Assembly: GCF_028649475.1 (NCBI RefSeq)
Contig: NZ_JAQSIP010000005.1
Coordinates: 62,001 to 126,000 of the forward strand
Reading direction: 5' to 3'
Origin: Curvibacter cyanobacteriorum
Lineage (GTDB): Bacteria; Pseudomonadota; Gammaproteobacteria; Burkholderiales; Burkholderiaceae_C
DNA length: 64,000 nt
Both the position numbers and the translations under genes were made by a program. This document shows positions 35,046-44,189 of the stretch, in pieces. The notes beneath the pieces were generated by a model. It made no database searches. It worked only from the letters and a program-made list of their open reading frames with translations, and was not told the DNA's origin. Each line of letters opens with the position of its first letter. Position 1 is the stretch's first letter.

Positions 35046-36929
35046 TCATTCGGAGCGGGTCAGGGCGGTGCCCTCGTCGGGGCGCCACACCGTGCCAATG
35101 GCCACGGACTTGAGCTTCTTCTGGCGGCCATACCAAAGGTTGACCAGGCCACGCGAGAAGAACACGGCCGAGAACATCGAGGTCAAGATGCCAATGCAGT
35201 GCACCACGGCAAAACCACGCACCGGACCGGAGCCAAACGCCAGCAAGGCCAGGCCGACGATCAGGGTGGAGATGTTGGAGTCCAGGATGGTGGCCCAGGC
35301 GCGGTCGTAACCGGCGTGGATGGCCGCCTGCGGCGAAGCACCGGCGCGCAGTTCTTCGCGCACCCGCTCGTTGATCAGCACGTTGGAGTCGATCGCCATG
35401 CCCAGGGCCAGCGCCATGGCGGCGATGCCAGGCAGCGTCAGGGTGGCTTGCAGCATGGACAGCGCGGCCATCAACAGCAGCAGGTTCAGGCCCAGTGCCA
35501 GGCTCGAGAAAACGCCGAACACCATGTAGTAGATGCACATGAAGATGCAGATCACCACAAAGCCCCAGGTCACGCTGTGCAGGCCCTTGGAGATGTTCTC
35601 GGCGCCCAGCGTGGGGCCAATGGTCAGTTCTTCGATGATCTCCATCGGCGCGGCCAGCGAACCGGCGCGCAGCAGCAGCGAGGTGTCGGTGGCTTCCATG
35701 GCCGTCATGCGGCCCGAAATCTGCACCCGGCCACCGCTGATCTCCGAGCGGATCACCGGCGCGGTCACGACCTCGCCCTTGCCCTTTTCGAACAGGATGA
35801 TGGCCATGCGCTTGCCGACGTTCTCACGCGTGACGTCGCGGAAGATGCGCGAACCCTTGGCGTCCAGCGTCAGGTTGACGGTGGGTTCCTGGGTCTGGCT
35901 GTCGAAGCCCGGCTGGGCATCGGTGAGGTTTTCGCCGGTCAGGATGAATTGCTTCTTGACCACCAGGGACTGGCCATTGCGGTCGGGGTAGCGTTCGCTG
36001 CCAAAGGGCACCGGGGCGCGGCCGGTCTCAGCCGAACGGGCGTCCGAGCTTTCGTCGACCATGCGCACTTCCAGCGTGGCGGTGCGGCCCAGGATGTCCT
36101 TGGCCTTGGCGGTGTCCTGCACGCCCGGCAGCTGGACCACGATGCGGTCCACGCCCTGCTGCTGGATCACGGGCTCGGAGACGCCGAGTTCGTTGATCCG
36201 GTTGTGCAGGGTGGTGATGTTTTGCTTCAGCGCCATTTCCTGCACCTTGCGGGCGGCCTCGGGCTTGAGGGTGGCGCGCAGCACGAACTCGGCGCCGTCG
36301 GGGGCGTCGGTCAGCAGCAGGTCGGGGAACTGGTCGGCGATCGCGTTGCGGGCGGCTTGCAGGGTCTGGCTGTCACGGGCCTTGACCTCGACCACCAGGC
36401 CGTTGCGGGCGATGCCGCCGTGGCGCACGGTCTTCTCGCGCAGCAGCGAGCGGATGTCACCGGTCAGCGAATCGGCCTTCTTGGTCAGGGCCGCGGCCAT
36501 GTCGACCTGCAGCATGAAGTGCACACCGCCGCGCAGGTCCAGCCCCAGGTACATGGGTGCCGCGTGCAGGGCGCTGAGCCAGGACGGGGTGCTGGAGAGC
36601 AGGTTCAGGGCCACCACGTAAGACGGGTCGCTGGCGTCCGGCACCAGCGCGTGCTGCAGGGCGTCCTTGGCCTTGAGCTGGTCGTCCGGGGTGAGGAAAC
36701 GCGCCTTGATGGAATTGCCGTCAAAGGCCAGCGCGTCGGCCTTGAGGTCGGCCGCACTCAGCACGTCCTTGACCCGCTGCACGGTGGCGGTGTCGATCTT
36801 GATCGTCGCCTTGCCCGAAGACACCTGCACGGCGGGAGATTCGCCGAAGAAATTGGGCAGGGTGTAGAGCACCCCAACGAGCAACACGACCAAGATGATC
36901 GCGTATTTCCAGACCGGGTAACGGTTCAT
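35046..36929 (-). CDS. secD: protein translocase subunit SecD
   Basis: SecD (627 residues) is the larger SecDF subunit. TM1 is at about 8-26, followed by the large periplasmic P1 region (L-G-L-D-L-R-G-G-V-H-F near 128-138 marks its start) and five C-terminal helices from about 445. The conserved proton-path motif G-M-A-I-D-S-N-V-L-I-N-E-R-V-R-E lies near 506-521. Length is normal for the family. It lies between yajC and secF. Confidence 0.97.
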   Translation of the reverse strand: MNRYPVWKYAIILVVLLVGVLYTLPNFFGESPAVQVSSGKATIKIDTATVQRVKDVLSAADLKADALAFDGNSIKARFLTPDDQLKAKDALQHALVPDASDPSYVVALNLLSSTPSWLSALHAAPMYLGLDLRGGVHFMLQVDMAAALTKKADSLTGDIRSLLREKTVRHGGIARNGLVVEVKARDSQTLQAARNAIADQFPDLLLTDAPDGAEFVLRATLKPEAARKVQEMALKQNITTLHNRINELGVSEPVIQQQGVDRIVVQLPGVQDTAKAKDILGRTATLEVRMVDESSDARSAETGRAPVPFGSERYPDRNGQSLVVKKQFILTGENLTDAQPGFDSQTQEPTVNLTLDAKGSRIFRDVTRENVGKRMAIILFEKGKGEVVTAPVIRSEISGGRVQISGRMTAMEATDTSLLLRAGSLAAPMEIIEELTIGPTLGAENISKGLHSVTWGFVVICIFMCIYYMVFGVFSSLALGLNLLLLMAALSMLQATLTLPGIAAMALALGMAIDSNVLINERVREELRAGASPQAAIHAGYDRAWATILDSNISTLIVGLALLAFGSGPVRGFAVVHCIGILTSMFSAVFFSRGLVNLWYGRQKKLKSVAIGTVWRPDEGTALTRSE

Positions 36930-37055
36930 GATCGCGCTGATACCTGACTAATGAAAAAGAAACTGGTCTGACCACCCCGGGCTGATGCAGTCCAAGGGCG
37001 GGCCGGCCAGACAGGCAAGCGCAGAGGGCGGTTTGCCTGGTGGGCCATGGCCGGT

Positions 37056-37391
37056 TTACTTCACCGTGCCCTTGGGCAGCACTTGAACCACAGCGCTGCG
37101 CTGGATCTGCACTTCAACGCCGTTGGCCACTTCGAGGCCCAGGTGGGTTTCGCCCATCTTGGACACCTTGCCCAGCAGGCCACCCGAGGTGACCACTTCG
37201 TCGCCCTTGGCCAGCGCGTCAATCATGGCGCGGTGTTCTTTTTGGCGCTTCATCTGGGGGCGGATCATGACGAAGTACAAGACCACGAACATGAGCACCA
37301 GGGGCAGCATGCTGGTCAGCGACGACATGATGTCGCCACCAGCGGCGGCGGCGGCCGGGGCCGTTTGGGCAAAAGCGGAAGAAATGAACAC
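37056..37391 (-). CDS. yajC: preprotein translocase subunit YajC
   Basis: YajC (111 residues) is a single-span inner-membrane protein associated with SecDF. The membrane helix P-L-V-L-M-F-V-V-L-Y-F-V-M-I-R-P lies at about 28-43, followed by the basic Q-M-K-R-Q-K-E-H and a small cytoplasmic domain with G-D-E-V-V-T-S-G-G-L-L-G-K-V. There is no ATG in the right place. GTG 37391, six bases after GGAG, gives the family N-terminus F-I-S-S-A-F-A-Q. It is the first gene of yajC-secD-secF. Confidence 0.94.
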   Translation of the reverse strand: MFISSAFAQTAPAAAAAGGDIMSSLTSMLPLVLMFVVLYFVMIRPQMKRQKEHRAMIDALAKGDEVVTSGGLLGKVSKMGETHLGLEVANGVEVQIQRSAVVQVLPKGTVK

Positions 37392-37605
37392 AAAAGACTC
37401 CACAAGGGGTGACAAAAGACAAGGCGGACCCTCGCACCAGCGCCAAAGCGCAGGCGGGCGGGTGCTGGCAGATTGTAAGCCGGGACCATCCCCCTGCCCG
37501 ACCAGGGATTTGAGCGCCGAACAGGCCTTTTTCAAGCCCTCGGGCGGCTGGGGCCCGGCCCGCTGCGCCCCGGGCCGCCTCGGGCCACGGCGCAGCGGGG
37601 CGCCC

Positions 37606-37637
37606 AAGCAAAACGGCCGGGTGTTGCCACCCGGCCG
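37606..37637 (-). terminator. rho-independent terminator after the oxidoreductase gene
   Basis: A 10-bp stem CGGCCGGGTG / CACCCGGCCG with a 4-base loop is followed on the minus strand by TTTTGCTT, 49 bases beyond the stop of the 1197-residue gene and before yajC. The U-tract is short, but the stem is very stable. Confidence 0.75.
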
Positions 37638-37685
37638 CTGAGGTCCCAGTCCAGTTGCCCCCGGGCGCGGCCGGGGGCTGCCCGT

Positions 37686-40600
37686 TCAGGCGGCCTGGCG
37701 GCGGACGGCGCCGTCCCGCCATTGGGCCAGCAGGGATTGCCAGCGTTGGCGCGCGGCATGCAGGTTGCGCTCCTTGACGTGGCCATAGCCCTTGATCTGC
37801 TCGGGCAGGCGCGCCAACTCCAGCGCCAGGGCGTGGTTGTCGGCGCTCAGGCCTCGGCACAGTTCTTCCATCAGGGCCTGGTACTCGCCGATCAGGGCGC
37901 GCTCGGTGCGGCGCTCCTCGGTGCGACCAAACACGTCGAAGGCGGTGCCGCGCAGGCCCTTGAGGCGCGCCAGCCAGCGGAAGCCGGTCAGCATCGACGG
38001 GCCGTACTTCTTCTTGAGCAACTGGCCCTTGTCGTTCTTCTGAGCGGTCAGCGGAGGCGCCAAGTGGTAGTTGATCGTGAAATCGCCCTCGAACATGCCG
38101 TTGACGCGCGCCAGGAAGGCCGGGTCGCTGTGCAGGCGGGCCACTTCGTACTCGTCCTTGTACGCCATCAGCTTGAACAGGTAGCGCGCCACCGCTTCGG
38201 TGAGCGTGGTCTTGCCGACTGCGCTCTCGGCCTGCTGCACCTGGGCCACGAAGTCCTGGTAGCGCTTGGCGTAGGCGGCGTTCTGGTAAGCGGTGAGGAA
38301 CTCGACCCGGCGCGCCACCAGCGAGGCCACGGTTTCGCGCGGCTTGAACTGCAGCACCTGGGTGGGCGCCAGCAGGCCCTGCACCGCGGCTGGGTTGTGC
38401 GCCGCCTGACGCCCCCAGTGGAAGGCGGCCTTGTTGGCATCGACTGCCACCCCATTGAGCTCGATGGCGCGCGTCAGCGAGGCCAGACCCAGCGGGATCC
38501 AGCCCTTTTGCCAAGCGTAGCCCAGGATCATGGGGTTGACGTAAATGCTGTCGCCCATCAGGCGCGAGGCCACGCCGTCGGCGTCAAACGCGCCCAAGCC
38601 GGCGCCCACGGCTTGCTGGACCTGGGCCAGGCAGGCTTCGGCCGGGTTTTGCCACTCGGCGTTGCGCACAAAGGCCGCGGTCGGCGTGCTGTGCGAATTC
38701 AGGGCCACAAAGGTGCGGCCTTCACGCATGCGGGCCAGGGTTTCCTTGCCCGCCGTGACCAGCGGGTCGCACCCCAGCACCAGGTCGGCCGCGGCCACGC
38801 TGACGCGCGTGGTGCGGATGTCGTCCTGGCGCTCGGCGATCAGCACATGGCTCCAGGTGGCGCCGCCCTTCTGGGCCAGGCCCGCCGCGTCCTGCGTGAC
38901 GATGCCCTTGCCCTCCAGGTGGGCGGCCACGCCGAGCAGTTGGCCGATCGTGATGACCCCGGTGCCGCCGACGCCAGCCACCACAATGCCCCACACCCCG
39001 CCGTGGGTGGCCGGGATGCCGCGCGGCAGCGGGTCGGGCACGGCGCCGAGCTCGAACGGCGACACCGCCTGGCCCTTGGCCTTCTTCTTGAGCTGGCCGC
39101 CTTCGACGGTGATGAAGCTCGGGCAGAAGCCCTTGAGGCACGAGGTGTCCTTGTTGCAGCTGCTCTGGTTGATGGTGCGCTTGCGACCGAACTCGGTCTC
39201 CAGCGGCTCCACGCTGAGGCAGTTGGACTGCACACCGCAGTCGCCACAGCCCTCGCAGACCAGCTCGTTGATCAGCACGCGCTGGGCCGGGTCGACCATC
39301 GTGCCGCGCTTGCGGCGGCGGCGCTTCTCGGTGGCACAGGTCTGGTCGTAGATGATGACCGTGGTGCCCTTGATCTCCCGGAACTCGCGCTGCACCGCGT
39401 CCAGGGTGTCACGGTGCTGGATCGCGATGCCCGCGGGCAGGCCTCGCACGCCGGCGTACTTCTCGGGCTCGTCGGTGACGATGGTGATCTTTTGCGCCCC
39501 TTCGGCGCGCATGCTCTGCGCGATCTGCAGCACCGAGTGGCCCTCGGGGCGCTCACCGACCTGCTGGCCACCGGTCATGGCCACGGCGTCGTTGTAGAGG
39601 ATCTTGTAGGTGATGTTGACCCCCGCGGCAATGCTTTGGCGCACCGCCAGCAAGCCGCTGTGGAAGTAGGTGCCGTCACCGAGGTTGGCAAACACATGCT
39701 GCTCGGTGCTGAAGGGCTGCTGGCCCGTCCACGGCACGCCTTCGCCGCCCATCTGGGTGAAGCCGACCGTGCTGCGGTCCATCCAGGTGGCCATGAAGTG
39801 GCAACCGATGCCGGCCATGGCACGCGAGCCCTCGGGCACCACGGTGCTGGTGTTGTGCGGGCAACCCGAGCAGAACCAGGGCTGGCGGTCCGCCCCTTGC
39901 ACGCCATTGACCTCGATCACCTGCATCGAACGTTGCTTGGCCTCCAGCAGGGCCAGTTGGGTCTGCACCCGCTGCGCCAGGTCACTGCCCGCGGGCAGCA
40001 TGCCCAGGCGCTGCAGGCGCTTGGCGATGGCGCTGGCGATCAGCGCCGGCGACAGGTCGGCATTGGCGCGCAGCAAGGTGTTGGCCGTGGGGTTGGGGCG
40101 GGCCCATTCGCCACCGCTGAAGTCGCCCTCGCCCTCGTCGAACTTGCCCACCACATTGGGGCGCACGTCGGGACGCCAGTTGTAGAGCTCTTCCTTGAGC
40201 TGGTATTCGATGACCTGGCGCTTCTCTTCGACCACCAGGATCTCTTGCAGGCCGGTGGCGAACTCCCGCGTCAGCTGCGCCTCGAGCGGCCAGACCACGC
40301 CCACTTTGTGCAGGCGGATGCCCAGGGCGCGGCACGCGTCTTCGTCGAGGCCAAGGTCGACCAGCGCCTGGCGCATGTCGTTCCAGGCCTTGCCGCTGGC
40401 CATGATGCCGAGGCGGTCGTTCGGGCCCTGCACCGCGGTGTAGTTGAGGCGGTTGGCGCGGATGTAGGCCAGCGCGGCGTACCACTTGGTGTCGAACAGA
40501 CGCGCTTCCTGGTCCAGCGCATGGTCGGGCCAGCGGATGTGCACGCCGCCCGGCGGGATCTCGAAGTCGGTCGGGATCTGGATCTGCACCCGGTCGGGGT

Positions 40601-41279
40601 CGATCATGGCGGTGGCGCTGGACTCGACGATCTCCTGGATGGTCTTCATGCCCGACCAGACGCCGGCGTAGCGGCTCAGTGCAAAGGCGTGCAGGCCCAG
40701 GTCCAGGATCTCCTGCACCGTGGACGGGAAGAACACCGGGAAGCCGCAGGCCTTGAAGATGTGGTCGCTCTGGTGCGCCGCGGTGGAGCTTTTGGAGATG
40801 TGGTCGTCACCGGCCACCGCGATCACCCCACCCCAGGGCGTGGTGCCGGCCATGTTGGCGTGCTTGAAGACGTCGGAGCAGCGGTCCACGCCCGGGCCCT
40901 TGCCGTACCAGATGCCGAACACACCATCGAACTTCTGCGTGCCCTGGGGCGCAAAGCCCAGTTGCTGCGTGCCCCACAGCGCGGTGGCGGCCAGCTCTTC
41001 GTTGACGCCCGGCTGGAACACGATGTTCTGCGCCTTGAGGAAGGGGCTGGCCTTCCACAGCGCCTGGTCGTAGCCGCCGAGCGGCGAGCCCCGGTAGCCG
41101 CTGATGAAGCCCGCGGTGTTCTTGCCCTGCTGGGCGTCGCGCAGGCGCTGCAGCATGGGCAGCTTGACCAGGGCCTGCACCCCGCTCATGAAGGCGCGAC
41201 CGTAGTCCAGACTGTATTTGTCGTCCAGGGTCACCGTCTCCAGCGCGCGGCGAATGTGGTCGGGTAGGGGGGCGTTCAT
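37686..41279 (-). CDS. fused indolepyruvate/2-ketoacid:ferredoxin oxidoreductase
   Basis: This 1197-residue protein fuses what archaea encode as separate IorA and IorB subunits and oxidatively decarboxylates aryl or branched 2-oxoacids to acyl-CoA, with ferredoxin as acceptor. The order is an N-terminal TPP-pyrimidine domain (about 20-400), a TPP-diphosphate domain (about 480-640), a Cys-rich Fe-S segment (C-E-G-C-G-D-C ... C-N-K-D-T-S-C ... F-C-P-S-F at about 673-715) and a gamma domain starting G-V-G-G-T-G-V near 765. A C-terminal helical part completes it. It is divergent from an Lrp/AsnC gene, a natural regulator for amino-acid-derived 2-oxoacids. A terminator follows. The specific substrate is inferred from family naming. 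Confidence 0.9.
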   Translation of the reverse strand: MNAPLPDHIRRALETVTLDDKYSLDYGRAFMSGVQALVKLPMLQRLRDAQQGKNTAGFISGYRGSPLGGYDQALWKASPFLKAQNIVFQPGVNEELAATALWGTQQLGFAPQGTQKFDGVFGIWYGKGPGVDRCSDVFKHANMAGTTPWGGVIAVAGDDHISKSSTAAHQSDHIFKACGFPVFFPSTVQEILDLGLHAFALSRYAGVWSGMKTIQEIVESSATAMIDPDRVQIQIPTDFEIPPGGVHIRWPDHALDQEARLFDTKWYAALAYIRANRLNYTAVQGPNDRLGIMASGKAWNDMRQALVDLGLDEDACRALGIRLHKVGVVWPLEAQLTREFATGLQEILVVEEKRQVIEYQLKEELYNWRPDVRPNVVGKFDEGEGDFSGGEWARPNPTANTLLRANADLSPALIASAIAKRLQRLGMLPAGSDLAQRVQTQLALLEAKQRSMQVIEVNGVQGADRQPWFCSGCPHNTSTVVPEGSRAMAGIGCHFMATWMDRSTVGFTQMGGEGVPWTGQQPFSTEQHVFANLGDGTYFHSGLLAVRQSIAAGVNITYKILYNDAVAMTGGQQVGERPEGHSVLQIAQSMRAEGAQKITIVTDEPEKYAGVRGLPAGIAIQHRDTLDAVQREFREIKGTTVIIYDQTCATEKRRRRKRGTMVDPAQRVLINELVCEGCGDCGVQSNCLSVEPLETEFGRKRTINQSSCNKDTSCLKGFCPSFITVEGGQLKKKAKGQAVSPFELGAVPDPLPRGIPATHGGVWGIVVAGVGGTGVITIGQLLGVAAHLEGKGIVTQDAAGLAQKGGATWSHVLIAERQDDIRTTRVSVAAADLVLGCDPLVTAGKETLARMREGRTFVALNSHSTPTAAFVRNAEWQNPAEACLAQVQQAVGAGLGAFDADGVASRLMGDSIYVNPMILGYAWQKGWIPLGLASLTRAIELNGVAVDANKAAFHWGRQAAHNPAAVQGLLAPTQVLQFKPRETVASLVARRVEFLTAYQNAAYAKRYQDFVAQVQQAESAVGKTTLTEAVARYLFKLMAYKDEYEVARLHSDPAFLARVNGMFEGDFTINYHLAPPLTAQKNDKGQLLKKKYGPSMLTGFRWLARLKGLRGTAFDVFGRTEERRTERALIGEYQALMEELCRGLSADNHALALELARLPEQIKGYGHVKERNLHAARQRWQSLLAQWRDGAVRRQAA

Positions 41280-41585
41280 CGTTGTCTCCTGCGCGGCATC
41301 GGGGGTCGCCGCTTGTTGCTTTTCTGACGTCGGTCCAGGCGGTCTGGCCCGACGTGGCGAAGTTCAAATGAGTGTATGCGGGGCGCCCGGATATGTCTTT
41401 GCGTTCTATTCCCTCAAAACGGCATTAAAAGATCAAATCTTTCTCGTTCTGCAAATTGAAGAAAGATTCATCCAACTCAAGGGTTTTCACGGCAATGCAA
41501 CTTTGTATGATGCGGGCCTGGACGAGCCCGCTGGCGCGCCCTGACCGCCCCCTCGCCCCCGCCAACCCCGAAGCTGCCGCACACC
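41280..41585. promoter_or_regulatory. divergent control region of the oxidoreductase and Lrp genes
   Basis: This 306-base gap contains an AT-rich island (about 41390-41480) inside otherwise GC-rich DNA. It includes the perfect dyad AAAGAT-CAA-ATCTTT at 41428-41442 and a related half-site AAAGAT at 41463-41468. Lrp/AsnC proteins bind 15-base AT-centred dyads of about this shape, often in arrays, and the regulator gene begins 144 bases away. No gene is visible in the gap. Confidence 0.6.
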
Positions 41586-42086
41586 ATGGACACCCTGGAC
41601 AAATTCGACATCGCCATCCTCAGCGAACTGCAGGCCGACGCGCGCCTGACCAACGCCGAACTGGCCCAGCGCGTGGGCCTGTCGGCGGCACCGTGCTGGC
41701 GCCGCGTGCGGGCGCTGGAAGAAGCGGGTTTCATCAAGGGCTACCGCGCCGAGATCGACCGCCACAAGATCGGACTCGGGGTGCTGGCCTTTGTGCGGCT
41801 GGACGCCGAGCGCAACACCGGAGACGCCACCAAGCGACTGGAGGACGCGGTGCGCGAGCTGCCCGAGGTGATCTCCTGCCACTACATCAGCGGCACCGGC
41901 ACCTTCGAGCTGCAGGTGGTGGCACAGGACCTGGACAGCTTCTCGCGCTTCGCGCTCAAGAGCCTGATCAACCTGCCCAATGTGAAGGACCTGCACACCA
42001 GCTTTTCACTCGGCGAGGTCAAGGCCAGCAGCGCCCTGCCGCTGGGCCACCTGCGGCCGCAGGGCAAGGCCCACCCGCCGCGCTGA
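41586..42086 (+). CDS. Lrp/AsnC-family transcriptional regulator
   Basis: This 166-residue regulator has an N-terminal winged HTH (about 5-60: D-I-A-I-L-S-E-L-Q-A-D-A-R through C-W-R-R-V-R-A-L-E) and a C-terminal RAM/AsnC ligand-binding domain (about 70-150) with the G-T-G-T-F-E-L-Q-V loop. Such proteins respond to amino acids and form octamers. It is divergent from the indolepyruvate oxidoreductase gene, which is the obvious candidate target, and probably autoregulates. The last 15 residues are a basic, Pro-containing tail. Confidence 0.92.
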   Translation: MDTLDKFDIAILSELQADARLTNAELAQRVGLSAAPCWRRVRALEEAGFIKGYRAEIDRHKIGLGVLAFVRLDAERNTGDATKRLEDAVRELPEVISCHYISGTGTFELQVVAQDLDSFSRFALKSLINLPNVKDLHTSFSLGEVKASSALPLGHLRPQGKAHPPR

Positions 42087-42149
42087 GGGCGCCGCCGCCG
42101 TGCAGGCGGGCGGGCAGGGCACGCCCTGGCCCCGAAAGGGTCGACCGGG

Positions 42150-43319
42150 TCAGCGCGGCCAGAGCGCCCACAGGCGCAGCGGCTGCTTGAGGCGACCGGC
42201 CAGCTCGCCCGCGTCAGCGCCCCAACCCGCGAAGTAGTCGGCCCGCACCGGCCCGATGATGGCGCTGCCCGTGTCCTGGGCCATCACCAGGCGCTGCAGC
42301 TGCGCCGTCGGGCCGCTGGACACCAGCCAGACCGGCGTGCCATAGGGGATGTTCTGGCGCTCCACCGCGATCGAACGCCCGGGCGTCAGCTCCACCCCCT
42401 GGGCGCCGCGCGGGCCCTGCGTGGGGTCGGTGCCGGACAAGGCTTCTTCCTTGAAGAACACATAGCGCGGGTTGCTCCACAGCAACTCGGTGCTGCGCTG
42501 CGGGTTCTGCGACAGCCACTGGCGGATGCCGGGCCAGGTGGCGTCACGGGTCAGGTTCTGGTCCAGCAGCCAGCGACCGATGCTCTTGTAGGGCTGGTCG
42601 TTGGTGGCGGCAAAAGCCAGCCGCACCATGCGCTGGCTGCCGTCGGGCTCGGTGATGCGCAGGCGCCCCGAGCCCTGGATGTGCAGCACCATGGCCTCGA
42701 CCGGGTCGGCGATCCAGGCGATCTCGCGCCCGCGCAGGGCGGCCTGGGCCTCGGGCAGGGACTCGATCTCCTGCCGCGTGTACCAGGGGCGGCGCTGGCC
42801 CAGGCTGGCCGGGGCGCGGTACAGGGGCACGCCGAAGCCCTTGGTGGGCAGGCGGCTGGCCGGAATCACCGGTTCGTAATAGCTGGTCAGCAAGCCTTCG
42901 GCCTGGCCCTCCAGCGACTCGACCCGGTGCGGTTGCAGGCGGCGCACCATCCAGGCGCGTTGCTCGGCCGCACTGGCGATGCTGAGTTGGCGCACCTCGG
43001 CGCACAGGGGGGCAAACACCGGCCCGGGGCGCTCGCAGCTCTTGATCCAGGCGGTCCAGGCCTCGAACAGGTTGTCTTCGTTGAAGCCCGGCAACTCGGC
43101 CCAGCGCACCGGGACCCAGCGGCTGTTGCCCTGCACCCGGGGGGCGGGCAAGGGCTGGGTGTCTTGCCAGGGGTCCGTCCCTGCCACCTCGGGAGCGGGC
43201 GCGGTGGGCGTGGCTTCACCCGGGCGGGCCGGGCTGTCGGCTTCGGGCAGGCGGCTGGCACACGAGGCCAACATTCCTACAATGAGCGCCATCACGGCGT
43301 GCCACAGGAGTCTTTTCAT
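42150..43319 (-). CDS. mltA: membrane-bound lytic murein transglycosylase A
   Basis: This 389-residue outer-membrane lipoprotein cleaves peptidoglycan glycan strands to 1,6-anhydro ends. The lipobox is L-A-S-C20. The MltA domain follows (E-G-L-L-T-S-Y-Y-E-P near 139-148, then I-A-W-I-A-D-P-V-E-A-M-V-L-H-I-Q-G-S-G-R-L) and the C-terminal 3D domain holds M-A-Q-D-T-G-S-A-I-I-G-P-V-R-A-D with the catalytic Asp region. ATG 43319 starts a proper lipoprotein signal; an ATG directly before it (43322) is equally possible. Its start codon abuts that of the divergent small membrane protein gene. Confidence 0.95.
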   Translation of the reverse strand: MKRLLWHAVMALIVGMLASCASRLPEADSPARPGEATPTAPAPEVAGTDPWQDTQPLPAPRVQGNSRWVPVRWAELPGFNEDNLFEAWTAWIKSCERPGPVFAPLCAEVRQLSIASAAEQRAWMVRRLQPHRVESLEGQAEGLLTSYYEPVIPASRLPTKGFGVPLYRAPASLGQRRPWYTRQEIESLPEAQAALRGREIAWIADPVEAMVLHIQGSGRLRITEPDGSQRMVRLAFAATNDQPYKSIGRWLLDQNLTRDATWPGIRQWLSQNPQRSTELLWSNPRYVFFKEEALSGTDPTQGPRGAQGVELTPGRSIAVERQNIPYGTPVWLVSSGPTAQLQRLVMAQDTGSAIIGPVRADYFAGWGADAGELAGRLKQPLRLWALWPR

Positions 43320-43320
43320 C

Positions 43321-43458
43321 ATGGGTCTGATTTTGCTTGAAGCCCTGCTGGCCTTGCTGGTGCTGGTGCTGATTGTGTGGTGGACCATGTTCTCGGGTCG
43401 CCAGAAGGGCGAACTGCCACCGCCCACCGACGACGACACAGATTCTCACAAAAAGTAA
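43321..43458 (+). CDS. small single-span membrane protein
   Basis: This 45-residue protein has one strong hydrophobic helix (about 3-22: L-I-L-L-E-A-L-L-A-L-L-V-L-V-L-I-V-W-W) followed by an R/K then acidic tail (D-D-D-T-D-S-H-K-K). AGGAG lies 10 bases upstream. I am not aware of a function. Its ATG overlaps the start region of the divergent mltA, so each gene's upstream signals lie within the other's coding sequence. It could be a membrane accessory of the envelope genes on either side. It may be a misread frame, but codon use and topology look real. Confidence 0.6.
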   Translation: MGLILLEALLALLVLVLIVWWTMFSGRQKGELPPPTDDDTDSHKK

Positions 43459-43459
43459 A

Positions 43460-43487
43460 GCCCCGCGACATCGACAAGCCGGGGCTT
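43460..43487. terminator. hairpin after the small membrane protein gene
   Basis: AAGCCCCG and CGGGGCTT form an 8-bp stem around a 12-base loop, starting just after the stop codon of the 45-residue gene. No T-run follows, so it may be an attenuator or mRNA 3' hairpin rather than a strong terminator for the following OmpA-type gene. Confidence 0.45.
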
Positions 43488-43547
43488 CTGGCTTACAAGG
43501 ACAGTCTCAACCTGGCGGCACAAGCCGCCCACTACGGGAGACTGACC

Positions 43548-44189
43548 ATGAAAAGGACTTTGCTTGCTGCCCTGGCGGCGGCCACCCTGCTTGGCGCCTG
43601 CGCCGACATGAGCGAAACCCAGCGCCGCACTGGCACCGGGGCAGGCGTCGGGGCCCTGGCGGGCGCCGTGCTGAGCTCGGCCACGGGCGGCAGCGCGGGC
43701 ACCGGAGCGGTGATCGGCGCGGGCATTGGCGCCCTCGGCACCTACATCTGGTCGCGCCACATGGACGAACAGAAGAAGGCCATGGAGCAAGCCACCCAAG
43801 GCAGCGGTGTGACGGTGACGCAAACCGCCGACAACCAGCTGCAGCTGAACATCCCCAGCGACATCTCCTTTGACACCGGCAGCGCCGCCATCAAGGCCGA
43901 TCTGCGCCCCATCCTCGACCAGTTTGCGACCAGCCTGCGCAACAACCCACGGGCCGAAGTGCGCATCGTGGGCCACACCGACAGCTCGGGCAGCGACGCC
44001 GTGAACCGGCCGCTGTCCGAGGACCGCGCGGCCAGCACGCGCGACTACCTCGCCGCGCGCGGTGTGGCATTTGAGCGCATCCAAATCGAAGGCCGTGGCG
44101 CCAGCCAACCCGTGGCGAGCAACGACACCGCCGCCGGGCGGGCGCGCAACCGGCGGGTGGAGATTTTTGTCGGCGAACGCGCCAGCTGA
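43548..44189 (+). CDS. OmpA-family peptidoglycan-binding lipoprotein
   Basis: This 213-residue lipoprotein has lipobox L-G-A-C18, then a glycine-zipper segment (about 30-65, G-V-G-A-L-A-G-A-V and A-V-I-G-A-G-I-G-A-L-G) and an OmpA C-terminal domain (about 100-210) with F-D-T-G-S-A-A-I-K and G-H-T-D-S-S-G-S-D-A-V-N. The latter binds diaminopimelate in peptidoglycan. It is of the YiaD/Pal-like type. GGGAG stands 9 bases before ATG 43548. The stop TGA is the first bases of a GC-rich TGAGCCCCCC element. Confidence 0.9.
   Translation: MKRTLLAALAAATLLGACADMSETQRRTGTGAGVGALAGAVLSSATGGSAGTGAVIGAGIGALGTYIWSRHMDEQKKAMEQATQGSGVTVTQTADNQLQLNIPSDISFDTGSAAIKADLRPILDQFATSLRNNPRAEVRIVGHTDSSGSDAVNRPLSEDRAASTRDYLAARGVAFERIQIEGRGASQPVASNDTAAGRARNRRVEIFVGERAS

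Noticed and set aside
37722-41267. 1181-codon open frame antisense to the oxidoreductase gene
   Set aside because: It is the high-GC shadow of the real minus-strand gene: composition is His/Gln/Gly/Arg/Ala-rich without domains, while the minus-strand product has clear TPP, Fe-S and gamma motifs.
42087-42149. Gap between the Lrp gene and mltA as a possible small RNA
   Set aside because: Only 63 bases between convergent genes, GC-rich, no promoter or clear hairpin with U-tract.
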